Shown: positions 17,172-26,382 of the stretch, in pieces
How the letters are laid out: each line of letters starts with the position of its first letter
How positions within the stretch are numbered: the first letter of the stretch is position 1
NCBI RefSeq assembly: GCF_001426755.1
Contig: NZ_LMFJ01000001.1
Coordinates: 1,669,099-1,733,098 of the forward strand
Direction of reading: 5' to 3'
From: Aeromicrobium sp. Root495
GTDB taxonomy: Bacteria; Actinomycetota; Actinomycetes; Propionibacteriales; Nocardioidaceae
DNA length: 64,000 nt
Made by a program: the position numbers and the translations under genes
Notes under the pieces: generated by a model
The model's input: only the letters and a program-made list of their open reading frames with translations
Database searches by the model: none
Told to the model about the DNA's origin: nothing

Positions 17172-17718
17172 GGAGCTCTGCTTCCTTGTTCTTCAGCAGC
17201 TCGTCGATCTGGTCGACGTGCTTCTTGGTGAGACCGTCGAGGCGCTTCTCGGCGCCCGTGTTGTCGTCCTGGCTGATCTCGGAGTCCTTCTCGGCCTTGT
17301 CGAGCGCCTGCTTGGTGTTGCGGCGCACGCCGCGCACGGCCACGCGGCCCTCCTCGGCCTTGGACCGGGCGAGCTTGATGTACTCCTTGCGCCGCTCCTC
17401 GGTGAGCTCGGGCAGCGACACGCGCAGCACCTTGCCGTCGTCGGAGGGGTTGACGCCGAGGTCGGAGTCGCGGATGGCCTTCTCGATGGCCGCCTTGGCG
17501 CCGATGTCGTAGGGCTGGATGATCACGGTGCGGGGCTCGGGCACCTGGAAGCCGGCCAGCTGCTGGAGCGGCGTGGGCGTGCCGTAGTAGTCGGCCGTGA
17601 TCTGGGCGAACATGGCGGGGTGCGCACGGCCCGTGCGGATCGCGGCGAACTCCTCACGGGTGTGCTCGACGGCCTTCTCCATCTTCTGGTCGGCGTCGCG
17701 CAGGTTCTGGTCGATCAC
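17161..17718 (-). CDS. frr: Ribosome recycling factor
   Basis: Splits post-termination ribosomes together with EF-G. The 185-residue length is exactly that of the family, and conserved parts are present: IRTGRAHPAMF, PEPRTVIIQPYD, IRDSDLGVNPSDDGKVLRVSLPELTEERRKE and the C-terminal helix. The true start is the GTG at 17718 with AGGAG six bases upstream, although the frame stays open to 17787. The pyrH stop ends one base before this GTG, so the two genes are coupled. Confidence 0.97.
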   Translation of the reverse strand: MIDQNLRDADQKMEKAVEHTREEFAAIRTGRAHPAMFAQITADYYGTPTPLQQLAGFQVPEPRTVIIQPYDIGAKAAIEKAIRDSDLGVNPSDDGKVLRVSLPELTEERRKEYIKLARSKAEEGRVAVRGVRRNTKQALDKAEKDSEISQDDNTGAEKRLDGLTKKHVDQIDELLKNKEAELLEV

Positions 17719-17719
17719 G

Positions 17720-18448
17720 TCATTCTCCTGTTTGCTGGATGGGGCCGGCGTGCACGAGCGTCCCGATCTTCTCACCACGAAGGACACGGGAGATGTTCCC
17801 CGCTCCCTCCATGCCGAACACGATCATGGGCAGGTCGTTCTCCATGCACAGCGCGAACGCTGCGGCATCGACGACCTTGAGGTTCCTCTGCAGCGCGTCG
17901 CCGAACGTCAGGTCGTCGTAGCGACGGGCCTCGGGGTCGGTGCGCGGGTCGGACGTGTACACGCCGTCGACGCCGCTCTTGCTCATGAGCACGGCGTCGG
18001 CCTTGATCTCGAGCGCGCGCTGTGCCGAGACGGTGTCGGTGCTGAAGTACGGCATGCCGGCACCGGCGCCGAAGATGACGACGCGACCCTTCTCGAGGTG
18101 GCGGATGGCGCGGCGCGGGATGTAGGGCTCGGCGACCTGCCCCATCGTGATGGCCGACTGCACGCGGGTGTCGATGCCGTGCTTCTCCAGGAAGTCCTGC
18201 AGCGCGAGGCAGTTCATGACGGTGCCCAGCATGCCGATGTAGTCGGCCCGGGAGCGGTCCATCCCGCGCTGGCTGAGCTCGGCCCCTCGGAAGAAGTTGC
18301 CGCCGCCCACCACGATCGCGACCTCGACGCCCTCGGCGACGGCCTCGGCGATCTGGCCTGCGATGCCGTTCACGACGTCGGGGTCGATGCCGATGGAACC
18401 GCCGCCGAACACTTCACCGGACAGCTTCAGCAGCACACGACGAGCCAT
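17720..18448 (-). CDS. pyrH: Uridylate kinase (UMP kinase)
   Basis: Phosphorylates UMP to UDP in pyrimidine nucleotide synthesis. The 242-residue protein belongs to the amino-acid-kinase fold: [11 protein letters not shown] at the N-terminus, the nucleotide loop [24 protein letters not shown] and [14 protein letters not shown]. It lies between tsf and frr in the usual order. A long hairpin at 18514-18555 separates it from tsf, so it probably has its own promoter or depends on readthrough. Confidence 0.97.
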   Translation of the reverse strand: MARRVLLKLSGEVFGGGSIGIDPDVVNGIAGQIAEAVAEGVEVAIVVGGGNFFRGAELSQRGMDRSRADYIGMLGTVMNCLALQDFLEKHGIDTRVQSAITMGQVAEPYIPRRAIRHLEKGRVVIFGAGAGMPYFSTDTVSAQRALEIKADAVLMSKSGVDGVYTSDPRTDPEARRYDDLTFGDALQRNLKVVDAAAFALCMENDLPMIVFGMEGAGNISRVLRGEKIGTLVHAGPIQQTGE

Positions 18449-18513
18449 GAAAGGGAGCCTATCGGACGAGGGCGGGACGGACGGTCCGGGAGATGGTGCT
18501 TTCCTCCCGGCGC

Positions 18514-18555
18514 GAGTCAGCCGGGCCAGGACCGGTGGTCCGACCCGGCTGACTC
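18514..18555. terminator. Hairpin between tsf and pyrH
   Basis: A 12-bp perfect stem, GAGTCAGCCGGG (18514-18525) with CCCGGCTGACTC (18544-18555), surrounds an inner GGACC/GGTCC hairpin. It starts 15 bp after the tsf stop on the leftward transcript, a position suited to terminate or attenuate rpsB-tsf transcription before pyrH. No U-tract follows. Confidence 0.75.
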
Positions 18556-18570
18556 AGGACGAGGGACGGC

Positions 18571-19386
18571 TCAGGCGCCGATCTCGATGTGCGCGAAGCG
18601 CTTGATCTCCACACCGGCAGCGTCGAGGACGGCCTTGACCGTCTTCTTGCTGTCCTGGACCGACGACTGCTCGAGCAGCACGACGTCCTTGAAGAAGCCG
18701 TTGAGGCGTCCCTCGGTGATCTTGGCGATGGCCTGCTCGGGCTTGCCCTCCTCGCGGGCGGTGGCCTCGGCGATCTCGCGCTCCTTGGCGACGAGCTCGG
18801 CGGGCACCTCCTCGCGCGTCAGGAAGCGCGGGCGCATGGCGGCGACCTGCATGGCCGCACCGCGAGCGGCGTCGACGGCGTCGCCGGTGAACTCGACGAG
18901 GACACCCACGGCCGGCGGCAGGTCGCTGGCGCGACGGTGCAGGTACGTGGCGACCTGGCCGTCGAACGCGGCGACGCGACCGAGCTGCAGCTTCTCACCG
19001 ATGACCACGGCGAGGTCGGCGATGGTCTGCTCGACCGTCTTGCCGTCCTCGAGCGTGCTCTGGGCGAACGCCTCGGCGCTCTCGGGCTTGGAGGCGTCGG
19101 CCGCGGCGGCCAGACGCTCGGCCAGCTCGATGAACTGGTCGTTCTTGGCCACGAAGTCGGTCTCGGAGTTGAGCTCGACGATGGCGTTGCCGGAGCTGGC
19201 GACGAGGCCGGAGGAGGCCTCACGCTCGGCGCCACGCTTGGCGGCCTTGGCGGCTCCCGAGATGCGGAGCCCCTCGATGGCCTTCTCGAAGTCGCCGTCG
19301 GCCTCGGTGAGGGCCTTCTTGGCGTCCATCATCCCCGCGCCGGTGGCGTCGCGGAGCTTCTTCACGTCTGCGGCGGTGATCGCCAT
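18571..19386 (-). CDS. tsf: Translation elongation factor Ts
   Basis: Guanine-nucleotide exchange factor for EF-Tu. The 271-residue protein begins [26 protein letters not shown], the canonical EF-Ts start with its UBA-like domain, and contains the core [10 protein letters not shown] that contacts EF-Tu. It follows rpsB on the same strand with a strong hairpin between them. The upstream AGAAAAGG-like region is weakly purine rich and the ATG at 19386 sits behind GGGAGACACCC. Confidence 0.98.
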   Translation of the reverse strand: MAITAADVKKLRDATGAGMMDAKKALTEADGDFEKAIEGLRISGAAKAAKRGAEREASSGLVASSGNAIVELNSETDFVAKNDQFIELAERLAAAADASKPESAEAFAQSTLEDGKTVEQTIADLAVVIGEKLQLGRVAAFDGQVATYLHRRASDLPPAVGVLVEFTGDAVDAARGAAMQVAAMRPRFLTREEVPAELVAKEREIAEATAREEGKPEQAIAKITEGRLNGFFKDVVLLEQSSVQDSKKTVKAVLDAAGVEIKRFAHIEIGA

Positions 19387-19420
19387 GGGTGTCTCCCGTT
19401 CTGAGAAAAGGTGGTGAGCC

Positions 19421-19451
19421 GTCCGGCCGGCCCTCGTGGGGCCGGCCGGAC
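19421..19451. terminator. Hairpin between rpsB and tsf
   Basis: GTCCGGCCGGCCC (19421-19433) pairs perfectly with GGGCCGGCCGGAC (19439-19451) around a 5-nt loop. It lies 7 bp after the rpsB stop. Because tsf follows without other signals, it probably acts as a partial terminator or 3' stabiliser that sets the rpsB:tsf ratio. Confidence 0.75.
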
Positions 19452-19458
19452 AGCGGGG

Positions 19459-20373
19459 TCACTCGGCCGCGGGGGCCTCGGTGCTCTCGGCGGCAGGCGC
19501 CTCGGTGGCCGGAGCCTCGGTGGCCTCGGCGGCCGGAGCCTCGGTGGCCTCGGCAGCGGGCGTCTCGGTGGCCTCGGCAGCGGGCGTCTCGGCCGGCTTC
19601 TCGAGCAGCTCGCGCTCCCACTCGGGCAGGGGCTCGTCGGTGCCGAGCTCGGCACCAGCGGCCTCCTCGCCGGTCTTGGCGCCACCGCGGGCGATGAGTC
19701 CCTCGGCCACGGCGTCGGCGACGACGCGGGTCAGCAGGCTGACCGAGCGGATGGCGTCGTCGTTGCCCGGGATCGGGAAGTCGACGTCGTCGGGGTCGCA
19801 GTTGGTGTCGAGGATCGCGACGATCGGGATGCCGAGCTTCTTGGCCTCGTCGACCGCCAGGTGCTCCTTCTTCGTGTCGACGATCCACACGGCCGAGGGC
19901 GTGCGGGTCATGTCACGGATGCCGCCGAGCGTGCGCGAGAGCTTGTCGTACTCGCGACGCATCTGGAGGAGCTCCTTCTTCGTGCGACCGGAGCCGGCCA
20001 CGTCGTCGAAGTCGATCTCCTCGAGCTCCTTCATGCGCTGCAGGCGCTGAGCCATGGTCTGGAAGTTGGTGAGCATGCCGCCCAGCCAGCGCTGGTTGAT
20101 GTAGGGCATGCCGACGCGCTTGGCCTGCTCCTCGATGGGCTCCTGGGCCTGACGCTTCGTGCCGATGAACAGGACGGTGCCGCCGCGGGCGACCGTGTTC
20201 TTGACGAAGTCGTAGCCGGCATCGATGTAGGCGAGCGACTGCTGCAGGTCGATGATGTAGATGCCGTTGCGCTCGGTGAAGATGAAGCGCTTCATCTTGG
20301 GGTTCCAACGACGGGTCTGGTGCCCGAAGTGGACGCCGCTCTCGAGCAGCTGACGCATGGTGACGACGGCCAT
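19459..20373 (-). CDS. rpsB: 30S ribosomal protein S2, with low-complexity acidic tail
   Basis: Small-subunit protein S2. The ATG at 20373 ([28 protein letters not shown]) is preceded by AAAGGA. The core ends near residue 255. A tail of about 50 residues follows, built from repeats of the type TEAPAAEA, so the protein is longer (304 residues) than E. coli S2 (about 240). Acidic Ala/Glu/Pro tails on S2 are common in actinobacteria. The first gene of the rpsB-tsf pair; its 5' region carries two hairpins. Confidence 0.97.
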   Translation of the reverse strand: MAVVTMRQLLESGVHFGHQTRRWNPKMKRFIFTERNGIYIIDLQQSLAYIDAGYDFVKNTVARGGTVLFIGTKRQAQEPIEEQAKRVGMPYINQRWLGGMLTNFQTMAQRLQRMKELEEIDFDDVAGSGRTKKELLQMRREYDKLSRTLGGIRDMTRTPSAVWIVDTKKEHLAVDEAKKLGIPIVAILDTNCDPDDVDFPIPGNDDAIRSVSLLTRVVADAVAEGLIARGGAKTGEEAAGAELGTDEPLPEWERELLEKPAETPAAEATETPAAEATEAPAAEATEAPATEAPAAESTEAPAAE

Positions 20374-20682
20374 GGCCGGTCCTTTCGTGGGCGCGCAGCG
20401 ATGCAGCGCCCTGGTTCCTGGTTGAGCGCGCCGACGGTTGTCAGCGCCCTGACGCCCGGCCACGACCCACCACTCGAGGAGTGGACCAGGATCGTGCCCG
20501 TGTTCGGCTCTCGCGTCACACGGAGACGGGCGTGCGAATTCCACGTCCGGAGACGTGGTCCTCCCAGTCTAGGGCAGGGAGTGGGTGATCGAGAAATCCA
20601 CAGGCGACGCCTCACCGTGAGCCCGTCCACAGCCGCGCCGCACGACCTGGCCCCGCTCGACGTCGGCGCGTTGGCTGGTCCG
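20374..20682. other. rpsB 5' region with two hairpins; no gene seen
   Basis: This 309-bp gap between divergent rpsB and the M23 gene has no convincing coding frame. Two short perfect hairpins occur: CCACTC/GAGTGG (20470-20475 with 20479-20484) and CCACGTC/GACGTGG (20541-20547 with 20552-20558, 4-nt loop). On the leftward transcript they would lie about 100 and 170 nt before the rpsB start and may be part of an S2 leader. No clear promoter could be picked. Confidence 0.45.
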
Positions 20683-21567
20683 ATGAGCCGTCGCCCGACC
20701 GTCCTCCTCGCCCTTCTGCTGCTGTGCGCCCTCGCCGTGCCGGCCCGTGCCTCGTCGTCGTGGGAGTGGCCCCTGGGCGATCGACGGGTCTCCGGGACGT
20801 TCGACGCCCCCGAGACCCCGTACGGGGCCGGGCACCGCGGGATCGACCTGCCCGGTGCCGTCGGCGACACGGTGCGCTCGGTGGCCCCGGGGCGGGTCAC
20901 CTTCGCGGGCCGGGTCGGTGGCGTGCCCGTCGTCACCGTGACCCACGGCGCCGAGCGCTCCACCTACCAACCGGTCCGCGCCTCGGTCGAGGTGGGCGAC
21001 GCGGTCGGCGCGGGCCAGCCGCTGGGACGACTGCTGGGTCGGCCGTCGCACTGCGTCACGGCCTGCCTGCACCTGGGTCGGCTCCGGGACACGACCTACC
21101 TCGACCCACAGGACGTCCTCGCGAAGGGTGGCCGGGTGCACCTGGTGGACCCGGACGGGCCGCCGCCGGTGCCCCCGTCCCTGGGGACCGGTGAGCTGCT
21201 GCGGCCCGTCGGCGGCCCGGTCACGTCGGCCTTCGGCATGCGGGTGCACCCCATCACCGGCGTGCGCAAGCTCCACGACGGGACCGACATCGGTGCGCCC
21301 TGCGGGACGCCGGTGCGCGCTGCCGCCGGCGGTGTGGTCACGTCACGCGGCGCCGCGGGCGGCTACGGGAACCGCGTCGTCATCGACCACGGCCGGTTCA
21401 GCACCGCCTACGCACACCTCTCACGCTTCGACGTCGCGACCGGTGAGCGGGTGGCCGCGGGCGAGGTCGTCGGCCGGGTGGGACGGACCGGCTACGCCAC
21501 CGGGTGCCACCTGCACCTCATGCTCGTCGAGGGAGGCCGCCCCGTCGACCCGCTCCCCCACGTCTGA
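20683..21567 (+). CDS. Secreted protein with two M23 peptidase domains, the first degenerate
   Basis: A 294-residue protein with a signal peptide (residues 1-23, [16 protein letters not shown]). Domain 1 (about 26-145) keeps the zinc ligands H51, D55 and H130, but both catalytic histidines are gone: the Y-x-H position reads YQP (95-97) and the first His of HxH is C128. Domain 2 (about 172-290) is complete: H198, D202, H245 (YAHL), H276 and H278 (HLH). It is therefore one active LytM-like endopeptidase fused to an inactive copy, likely acting on peptidoglycan outside the membrane. It occupies the position next to rpsB where actinobacteria usually carry an M23 gene. ATG 20683 starts directly before the signal peptide. 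Confidence 0.88.
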   Translation: MSRRPTVLLALLLLCALAVPARASSSWEWPLGDRRVSGTFDAPETPYGAGHRGIDLPGAVGDTVRSVAPGRVTFAGRVGGVPVVTVTHGAERSTYQPVRASVEVGDAVGAGQPLGRLLGRPSHCVTACLHLGRLRDTTYLDPQDVLAKGGRVHLVDPDGPPPVPPSLGTGELLRPVGGPVTSAFGMRVHPITGVRKLHDGTDIGAPCGTPVRAAAGGVVTSRGAAGGYGNRVVIDHGRFSTAYAHLSRFDVATGERVAAGEVVGRVGRTGYATGCHLHLMLVEGGRPVDPLPHV

Positions 21568-21572
21568 GGGGG

Positions 21573-22493
21573 TCAGGCCCGGGGATGGGCCTGGCGGTAG
21601 GCGGCGCGCAGCCGTTCGGTGCTCACGTGCGTGTAGATCTGCGTCGTGCCGAGCGAGGCGTGCCCGAGCAGCTCCTGGACGCTGCGGAGGTCGGCGCCGC
21701 CTTCGAGCAGGTGCGTGGCCGCCGTGTGGCGCAGGCCGTGCGGGCCGATGTCGGGCGCACCTTCCACCGCGCTCACCCGGTCGTGGACGACCTTGCGGGC
21801 CGTCCTCTGGTCGAGGCGTCCTCCTCGTGCACCCAGGAAGAGCGCTGGGCCGCTCGTCGGTGTGGCCAGCTCGGGTCGCGACCGCGTGCGCCAGACCTCG
21901 AGCGCCTCGGCGGCCGGGACGCCGAACGGGACCACCCGTTCCTTGCGCCCCTTGCCCATCACCCGGACCACGCGGCGTGAAGCATCGACGTCGTCGACGT
22001 CGAGGCCGCACAGCTCCCCCACCCGGATGCCGGTGGCGTAGAGGAGCTCCAGGACGGCGAGGTCGCGCACCCCCAGCGCGCCGTCGGTGTCGATGGCCGC
22101 GAGTGCCGTGGAGAGCAGCGACTCCACGTCGGTGCGGTTGAGCGCCACGGGCAGCTCTCGCCGCGCCTTGGGGCTCGCCAGCAGCGCGCCTGCGTCCTGC
22201 TCGGCGCGTCCGGTGCGCGCCAGCCACGCCGTGAAGGACCGGGCCGACGTGGCCCGACGCGCCAGCGTGGTGCGCGCCTTGCCCCGGGTCTGCTGGTTGG
22301 CGAGATGGCTGCGCAGGTCGCGGAGCGTGATGCGCCCCGGGTCGTCCACACCCAGCCGGCTCACGTGCTCGGCGAGCCGGGTCAGGTCGGTGACGTAGGC
22401 GCGGACCGAGTGCTCGGAGAGGTCGCGCTCGTGGGCGAGGTGCCGCTCGAAGGCGCCCAGGGCCTCGGCCCACGCCTCGCTCAGCTCGCTCAT
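21573..22493 (-). CDS. xerC: Tyrosine recombinase XerC
   Basis: Site-specific recombinase that resolves chromosome dimers at dif together with XerD. The 306-residue protein has the SAM-like N-terminal domain and all catalytic residues: R157 (GIRVGEL), K181 (MGKGRKE), H252 and R255 ([10 protein letters not shown]), H278 ([10 protein letters not shown]) and nucleophile Y287 (IYTHV). Length and location between the M23 gene and dprA match actinobacterial xerC, arguing against a phage or integron integrase. It ends 5 bp from the convergent M23 gene. Confidence 0.93.
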   Translation of the reverse strand: MSELSEAWAEALGAFERHLAHERDLSEHSVRAYVTDLTRLAEHVSRLGVDDPGRITLRDLRSHLANQQTRGKARTTLARRATSARSFTAWLARTGRAEQDAGALLASPKARRELPVALNRTDVESLLSTALAAIDTDGALGVRDLAVLELLYATGIRVGELCGLDVDDVDASRRVVRVMGKGRKERVVPFGVPAAEALEVWRTRSRPELATPTSGPALFLGARGGRLDQRTARKVVHDRVSAVEGAPDIGPHGLRHTAATHLLEGGADLRSVQELLGHASLGTTQIYTHVSTERLRAAYRQAHPRA

Positions 22494-22547
22494 GGCTCCA
22501 CTGTGACCGAGCGTGGGTCGGCACGGCCGCTGCCACGCCGACCTGTC

Positions 22548-23135
22548 TCAGCGGACGGCGGCGAAGCGGTAGGCGCCGAGGAGGCCCAGCGGCTCCACCT
22601 CCACCACCGAGAACCCGATGCGGTGCAGCTCGCGAGCGAGGTCGTCGGCCGGGATCATCCGGACCGTGGACCGGGTGACCGCATGGATGAAGCGGGTCCG
22701 GGTGGAGTCGGGCAGGTCGTAGCCCACGAGCCGTCCGCCGGGACGGATGACGCGGAAGGTCTCGGCCAGCACCGCCTCCCAGGCGATCGTGTGGTGGAGC
22801 ATGAGCCAGCTGGCGGCCGTGTCGAACGTGGCGTCGGCGAACGGCAGGGTGCTCGCATCGACCTGCTGCGCCCGCGCCCGGTCGCCGTGCGGCGTGAGCG
22901 TGCGCGAGGCCAGGTGGACCATCGCGGGGTCCACGTCGGTGGCGACGAGTGTGGAGACCTCGGGCCGCGAGGTCAGGACGGCGGCCGCCATGGCTCCGCT
23001 GCCGCAGCCGATCTCGAGCACGTCGGGTCCGATGGGATCGTCGCTCAGGACCCGGGGCAGGACGTGACTTCGGGCGAACCGTCGCCACGGCGCAGTGCGG
23101 CAGAAGACCGACTCGAGGTCCGACATCCGCGCCAT
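22548..23135 (-). CDS. Class I SAM-dependent methyltransferase
   Basis: A 195-residue cytoplasmic enzyme. The SAM-binding motif I is VLEIGCGSGAMAA, the acidic residue after strand 2 is in ATDVDPAMV, and motif post-I and II segments are VDASTLPFADATFDTAAS and FRVIRPGGRLVGYDLP. This is the UbiE/Menaquinone-type small-molecule methyltransferase fold, but the substrate cannot be predicted. It lies between xerC and dprA, which are usually close to each other, so it looks like a lineage-specific insertion into the xerC-dprA block. Confidence 0.85.
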   Translation of the reverse strand: MARMSDLESVFCRTAPWRRFARSHVLPRVLSDDPIGPDVLEIGCGSGAMAAAVLTSRPEVSTLVATDVDPAMVHLASRTLTPHGDRARAQQVDASTLPFADATFDTAASWLMLHHTIAWEAVLAETFRVIRPGGRLVGYDLPDSTRTRFIHAVTRSTVRMIPADDLARELHRIGFSVVEVEPLGLLGAYRFAAVR

Positions 23136-23154
23136 GCGCCGACCGTACTCGCCC

Positions 23155-24306
23155 TCAGGCCGAGTCGGCGCGCCCCGTCAGGAGCCACCTTCCATCGAGG
23201 CAGGAGACGAGGCCGCGTCCGTGCAGCACCGTGACGGCAGCCAGGGCCTCGTCGGTCGTGAGCCCGGCCCGTCCTGCGACGTCCTCCACCGAGGCGGTGG
23301 CGCCCCACGAGAGCGCGTCCAGGGCCCGACGCACCATGAGGGGCAGCCGGTCATACGCCGAGTCCGGGTCGGGTGCGTCGGGGTCGTCGGTGAGTCGCAC
23401 GCCCAGCTCCACCATGACGTGTCGGCTGGAGCCCACCAGGACCGCCTTGCCGTCACGGACCGCCTGGTGGACGCCGTCGGACTGCGCGGAGGTGACCGGG
23501 CCGGGCAGTCCCATGGTGATGCGCCCGAGCCGGTCGGCCCAGTGGAGGGTGTTGAGGGAGCCGCTGCGTCGCGCTGCTTCCACGACGAGGGTGCCCTCGG
23601 CCAGGGCCGCGATCACGCGGTTGCGGGACAGGAAGCGCGAGCGGAGGGGCTCGGCCCCCGGAGCCTGCTCACTGACCACGAGACCGCCGGTCCCGACGAT
23701 GCGGTCCAGCAGGCTCGCGTGCCCTCGTGGATAGTCGGCGTCGGCGCCGCACGCCAGCACGGCCACGGTGGGCGCTCCGACGGCCAGCGCCCCGCGGTGG
23801 GCGGAGGCGTCGATCCCGTAGGCCGCGCCGCTGACGATCGTGAAGCCAGCATCACCGAGGTCGGCCGCATGCTCCGAGGCCTGTGCCGAGCCGTACGCGG
23901 TGGCCGTGCGGGCACCCACGACTGCGAGGGCCCGTTGCGCCAGGACCGAGGGGGACGCGTCGCCCCGCACCCACAGGCCCAGGGGCGTCCCGGTGGAGCC
24001 CTGCAGCGGCTCCACCTGGTCCAGGTCGTCGAGCTGGACCGGCCAGGCGGAGTCCCCCGGGGCGACCCAGCGCAGACGGGCCTCGGCGGCCCGCTCCGTG
24101 GCCCGGCCCAGCCGTGCGTCGAGGTGCTGCGCCGCATGCCTCCATGCCTCGGGCAGCGGCAGGCTGTCGCCGACGGGCGTCCCCGCCCGTAGCGCGCCGA
24201 CGAGCGTCTGGGCGGACCCGGCCGCGAGGAGCAGGCTGCGCACGCGGACGTCGCCCGGCTCGACCAGCAGGCTGAGCTCCAGCCGCGCCCGGCTCTCGCG
24301 TCTCAT
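23155..24306 (-). CDS. dprA: DNA-processing protein DprA
   Basis: Loads RecA on incoming single-stranded DNA in transformable bacteria; in most actinobacteria its role is not established. The 383-residue protein has the Rossmann-like core (ALAVVGARTATAYG, IVSGAAYGIDASAHRGAL, LACGADADYPRGHASL, SRFLSRNRVIAALAEGTLVVEA) and a C-terminal winged-helix domain (LDALSWGATASVEDVAGRAGLTTDEALAAVTVL). The ATG at 24306 overlaps the comM stop as ATGA. It follows comM and yraN in the standard order. Confidence 0.94.
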   Translation of the reverse strand: MRRESRARLELSLLVEPGDVRVRSLLLAAGSAQTLVGALRAGTPVGDSLPLPEAWRHAAQHLDARLGRATERAAEARLRWVAPGDSAWPVQLDDLDQVEPLQGSTGTPLGLWVRGDASPSVLAQRALAVVGARTATAYGSAQASEHAADLGDAGFTIVSGAAYGIDASAHRGALAVGAPTVAVLACGADADYPRGHASLLDRIVGTGGLVVSEQAPGAEPLRSRFLSRNRVIAALAEGTLVVEAARRSGSLNTLHWADRLGRITMGLPGPVTSAQSDGVHQAVRDGKAVLVGSSRHVMVELGVRLTDDPDAPDPDSAYDRLPLMVRRALDALSWGATASVEDVAGRAGLTTDEALAAVTVLHGRGLVSCLDGRWLLTGRADSA

Positions 24307-25898
24307 GCGTGGGCCTGCCAGGGCGCCTGGACCAGCTGTCTCAGCCCTCCGGACAAGGGGGCGTCGCCCCGCAGCAGGACCGCGAGCTCGACGTCGTCGG
24401 CCGAGGGTCGGTCGTGCCCGAGCAGGTCGGCCACGCTCCAGGCCACGCGCAGCACCCGGTCGGCCGCCCGTGGGGACAGCCGCTGCGCCCGGAGCTGACG
24501 GTCGACGACGCGACGCCCGTCGTCGCTCACCGGCCATCGCTTGCGCAGCTCCACCCCCGGCACGTCGGCGTTGAGGCGCCACGGGGTCCCTTCGAGCCGT
24601 TCGGCCTGTCGGCGCCTGGCCTCGGCGACGACGAGCGCGAGCTCCGTCGTGGATCGGACCGACCCCGTGGCCTGGGACAGCTCGGGGCGTCGCGGCGCGA
24701 CGAGCGTGCGGTGGATGTCGATGCGGTCGCGCACCGGACCGGAGATCCGGTCGCGGTAGCGCCGGGCCATCATCGGCGTGCACTCGCAGGCCTCGGACAC
24801 CGTCCCGCCGCGTCCGCAGGGGCAGGGGTTGGCTGCGAGGACCAGCTGGAACCGGGCCGGGAACAGAGCGGTCTGCGCGGCGCGGGCCACCACGACGTGG
24901 CCGCTCTCGAGCGGCTGGCGCAGCGCGTTGAGGACGTTGTAGGCGAACTCAGGAGCCTCGTCGAGGAAGAGGACGCCACGATGGGCCACCGACAGCGCCC
25001 CGGGACGTATCCCGCGGCTGCCTCCCCCGACGATCGACACCGCGCTCGCCGTGTGGTGCGGGTCCACGAACGGCGGCCGCGTGACGAGGGGCGAGTCGGA
25101 CGGGAGCACCCCGGCCAACGAGTGGACGGCGCTCACCTCGAGTGCCTCGCGGTGGTCGAGCGGTGGGAGGAGGCCCGGCAGCCGCTGCGCGAGCATGGTC
25201 TTGCCGACGCCCGGCGGCCCCGTCATGAGCACGTGGTGACCACCGGCGGCCGCGACCAGCACGGCGGTGCACGCGTCCTCCTGGCCGGCCACGTCGGCGA
25301 TGTCGAGCTCGGCACCGCGTCCCAGGGCGCCCCACGCCGCGACGTCGGACGACTCGTCGAGCGGCGGGACGGGCGGGTCGTCGGGCTCCTCCTGTCCCGT
25401 GAGCAGGGCGACGGTCTGGCGCAACGACCGCACGCCGACGACCCCGATGCCCGGGACCAGCTCGGCCTCGCCCACGTTGACCTCGGGGACGAACACCCGG
25501 TCGAAGCCGGCCTCTGCGGCGGCCAGCGTGGCGGGCAGGACACCCCGGACCGCGCGGAGGCGCCCGTCGAGCGCGAGCTCGCCGATGAAGGCGACGCCCT
25601 GCAGGGCCTTGGCCGGGAGGAGCTGCTTGGCGGCGAACACGCTGAGCGCGATGGCCAGGTCGTAGTGCGAGCCCGACTTGGGCAGGGTGCTGGGAGCCAG
25701 GTTGATGGTGACGCGCTGATCTGGCCACGTGGTCCCGGAGTTGACCACCGCCGCCCGGACTCTGTCCCGCGCCTCGTTCACCATCGTGTCGGCGAGCCCC
25801 ACGAGGACGGTGGCCGGCAGTCCCGAGCTGACGTCGACCTCCACCTCGACGGCGCGACCCGCCAGTCCGTCGAGCGTGACGGAGTGCGTGGCGGCCAT
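24303..25898 (-). CDS. comM: YifB/ComM family AAA ATPase
   Basis: A 531-residue magnesium-chelatase-like AAA+ protein; ComM in transformable bacteria is a hexameric helicase that promotes branch migration during recombination. The N-terminal lon-like domain covers residues 1-180. Walker A is MTGPPGVGKTML, Walker B GVLFLDEAPEF, and a cysteine-rich insert ANPCPCGRGG...CECT is typical of the family. ATG 25898 overlaps the yraN stop by one base, and dprA overlaps its end. Confidence 0.95.
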   Translation of the reverse strand: MAATHSVTLDGLAGRAVEVEVDVSSGLPATVLVGLADTMVNEARDRVRAAVVNSGTTWPDQRVTINLAPSTLPKSGSHYDLAIALSVFAAKQLLPAKALQGVAFIGELALDGRLRAVRGVLPATLAAAEAGFDRVFVPEVNVGEAELVPGIGVVGVRSLRQTVALLTGQEEPDDPPVPPLDESSDVAAWGALGRGAELDIADVAGQEDACTAVLVAAAGGHHVLMTGPPGVGKTMLAQRLPGLLPPLDHREALEVSAVHSLAGVLPSDSPLVTRPPFVDPHHTASAVSIVGGGSRGIRPGALSVAHRGVLFLDEAPEFAYNVLNALRQPLESGHVVVARAAQTALFPARFQLVLAANPCPCGRGGTVSEACECTPMMARRYRDRISGPVRDRIDIHRTLVAPRRPELSQATGSVRSTTELALVVAEARRRQAERLEGTPWRLNADVPGVELRKRWPVSDDGRRVVDRQLRAQRLSPRAADRVLRVAWSVADLLGHDRPSADDVELAVLLRGDAPLSGGLRQLVQAPWQAHA

Positions 25899-26260
25899 CA
25901 GGCCACCCCGGCGATGCGCTCGACCCGAGGTCCGCCCCTGGGCGGCACCAGGACCGAGACGACGTCGATGCGGACCGCTGGGGGCTGGACGTCGTGCACC
26001 TCGAGCCAGTGCGCCACGAGGCGACGCAGCCGCGTGGCCTTGCTGGGGGTGATCGCGTCGAGCGGCGAGCCGTAGCGGTCCGAGGTCCTGGTCTTCACCT
26101 CGCACACGACGAGCGTGGTGCCGTCGCGGGCGACGATGTCGATCTCCCCGTACCTGCAAGTCCAGTTCCGGTCGAGCACGACCATGCCGATCTCCTGCAG
26201 GTGCCGGGCTGCGACGTCCTCGCCGTACGCGCCGACGGCCTGGTTGCGTGTGGTGGTCAT
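25898..26260 (-). CDS. UPF0102 protein YraN (endonuclease-like fold)
   Basis: A 120-residue protein with the restriction-endonuclease-like core of the YraN family: GAYGEDVAARHLQEIGMVVLDRNW, GEIDIVARDG and VVCEVKTR, carrying the E-D-ExK metal-binding pattern. Function is unknown. The ATG at 26260 has GGAGG directly upstream. It is first in the yraN-comM-dprA run. Confidence 0.93.
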   Translation of the reverse strand: MTTTRNQAVGAYGEDVAARHLQEIGMVVLDRNWTCRYGEIDIVARDGTTLVVCEVKTRTSDRYGSPLDAITPSKATRLRRLVAHWLEVHDVQPPAVRIDVVSVLVPPRGGPRVERIAGVA

Positions 26261-26382
26261 CCCTCCACGGTGGCGGCCGGCGGGAGTGATCGGCAGCCCC
26301 CGGTCCGCCGGCTGTGGACACGCGGATCCGGCGCCCCGGGCCTGTGGAGGCCGCGGATCCACGTCGGTGGTTGCATGGCCCC

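Noticed and set aside
19470..19620. Repetitive DNA that could be a tandem repeat array or CRISPR-like tract
   Set aside because: The period follows codons and encodes the Ala/Glu/Pro tail of ribosomal protein S2; no spacers or conserved repeats of CRISPR size.
21573..22493. Phage or integrative-element integrase
   Set aside because: Size, catalytic residues and location in the conserved rpsB-dprA region fit chromosomal XerC; no attachment site or tRNA is adjacent.
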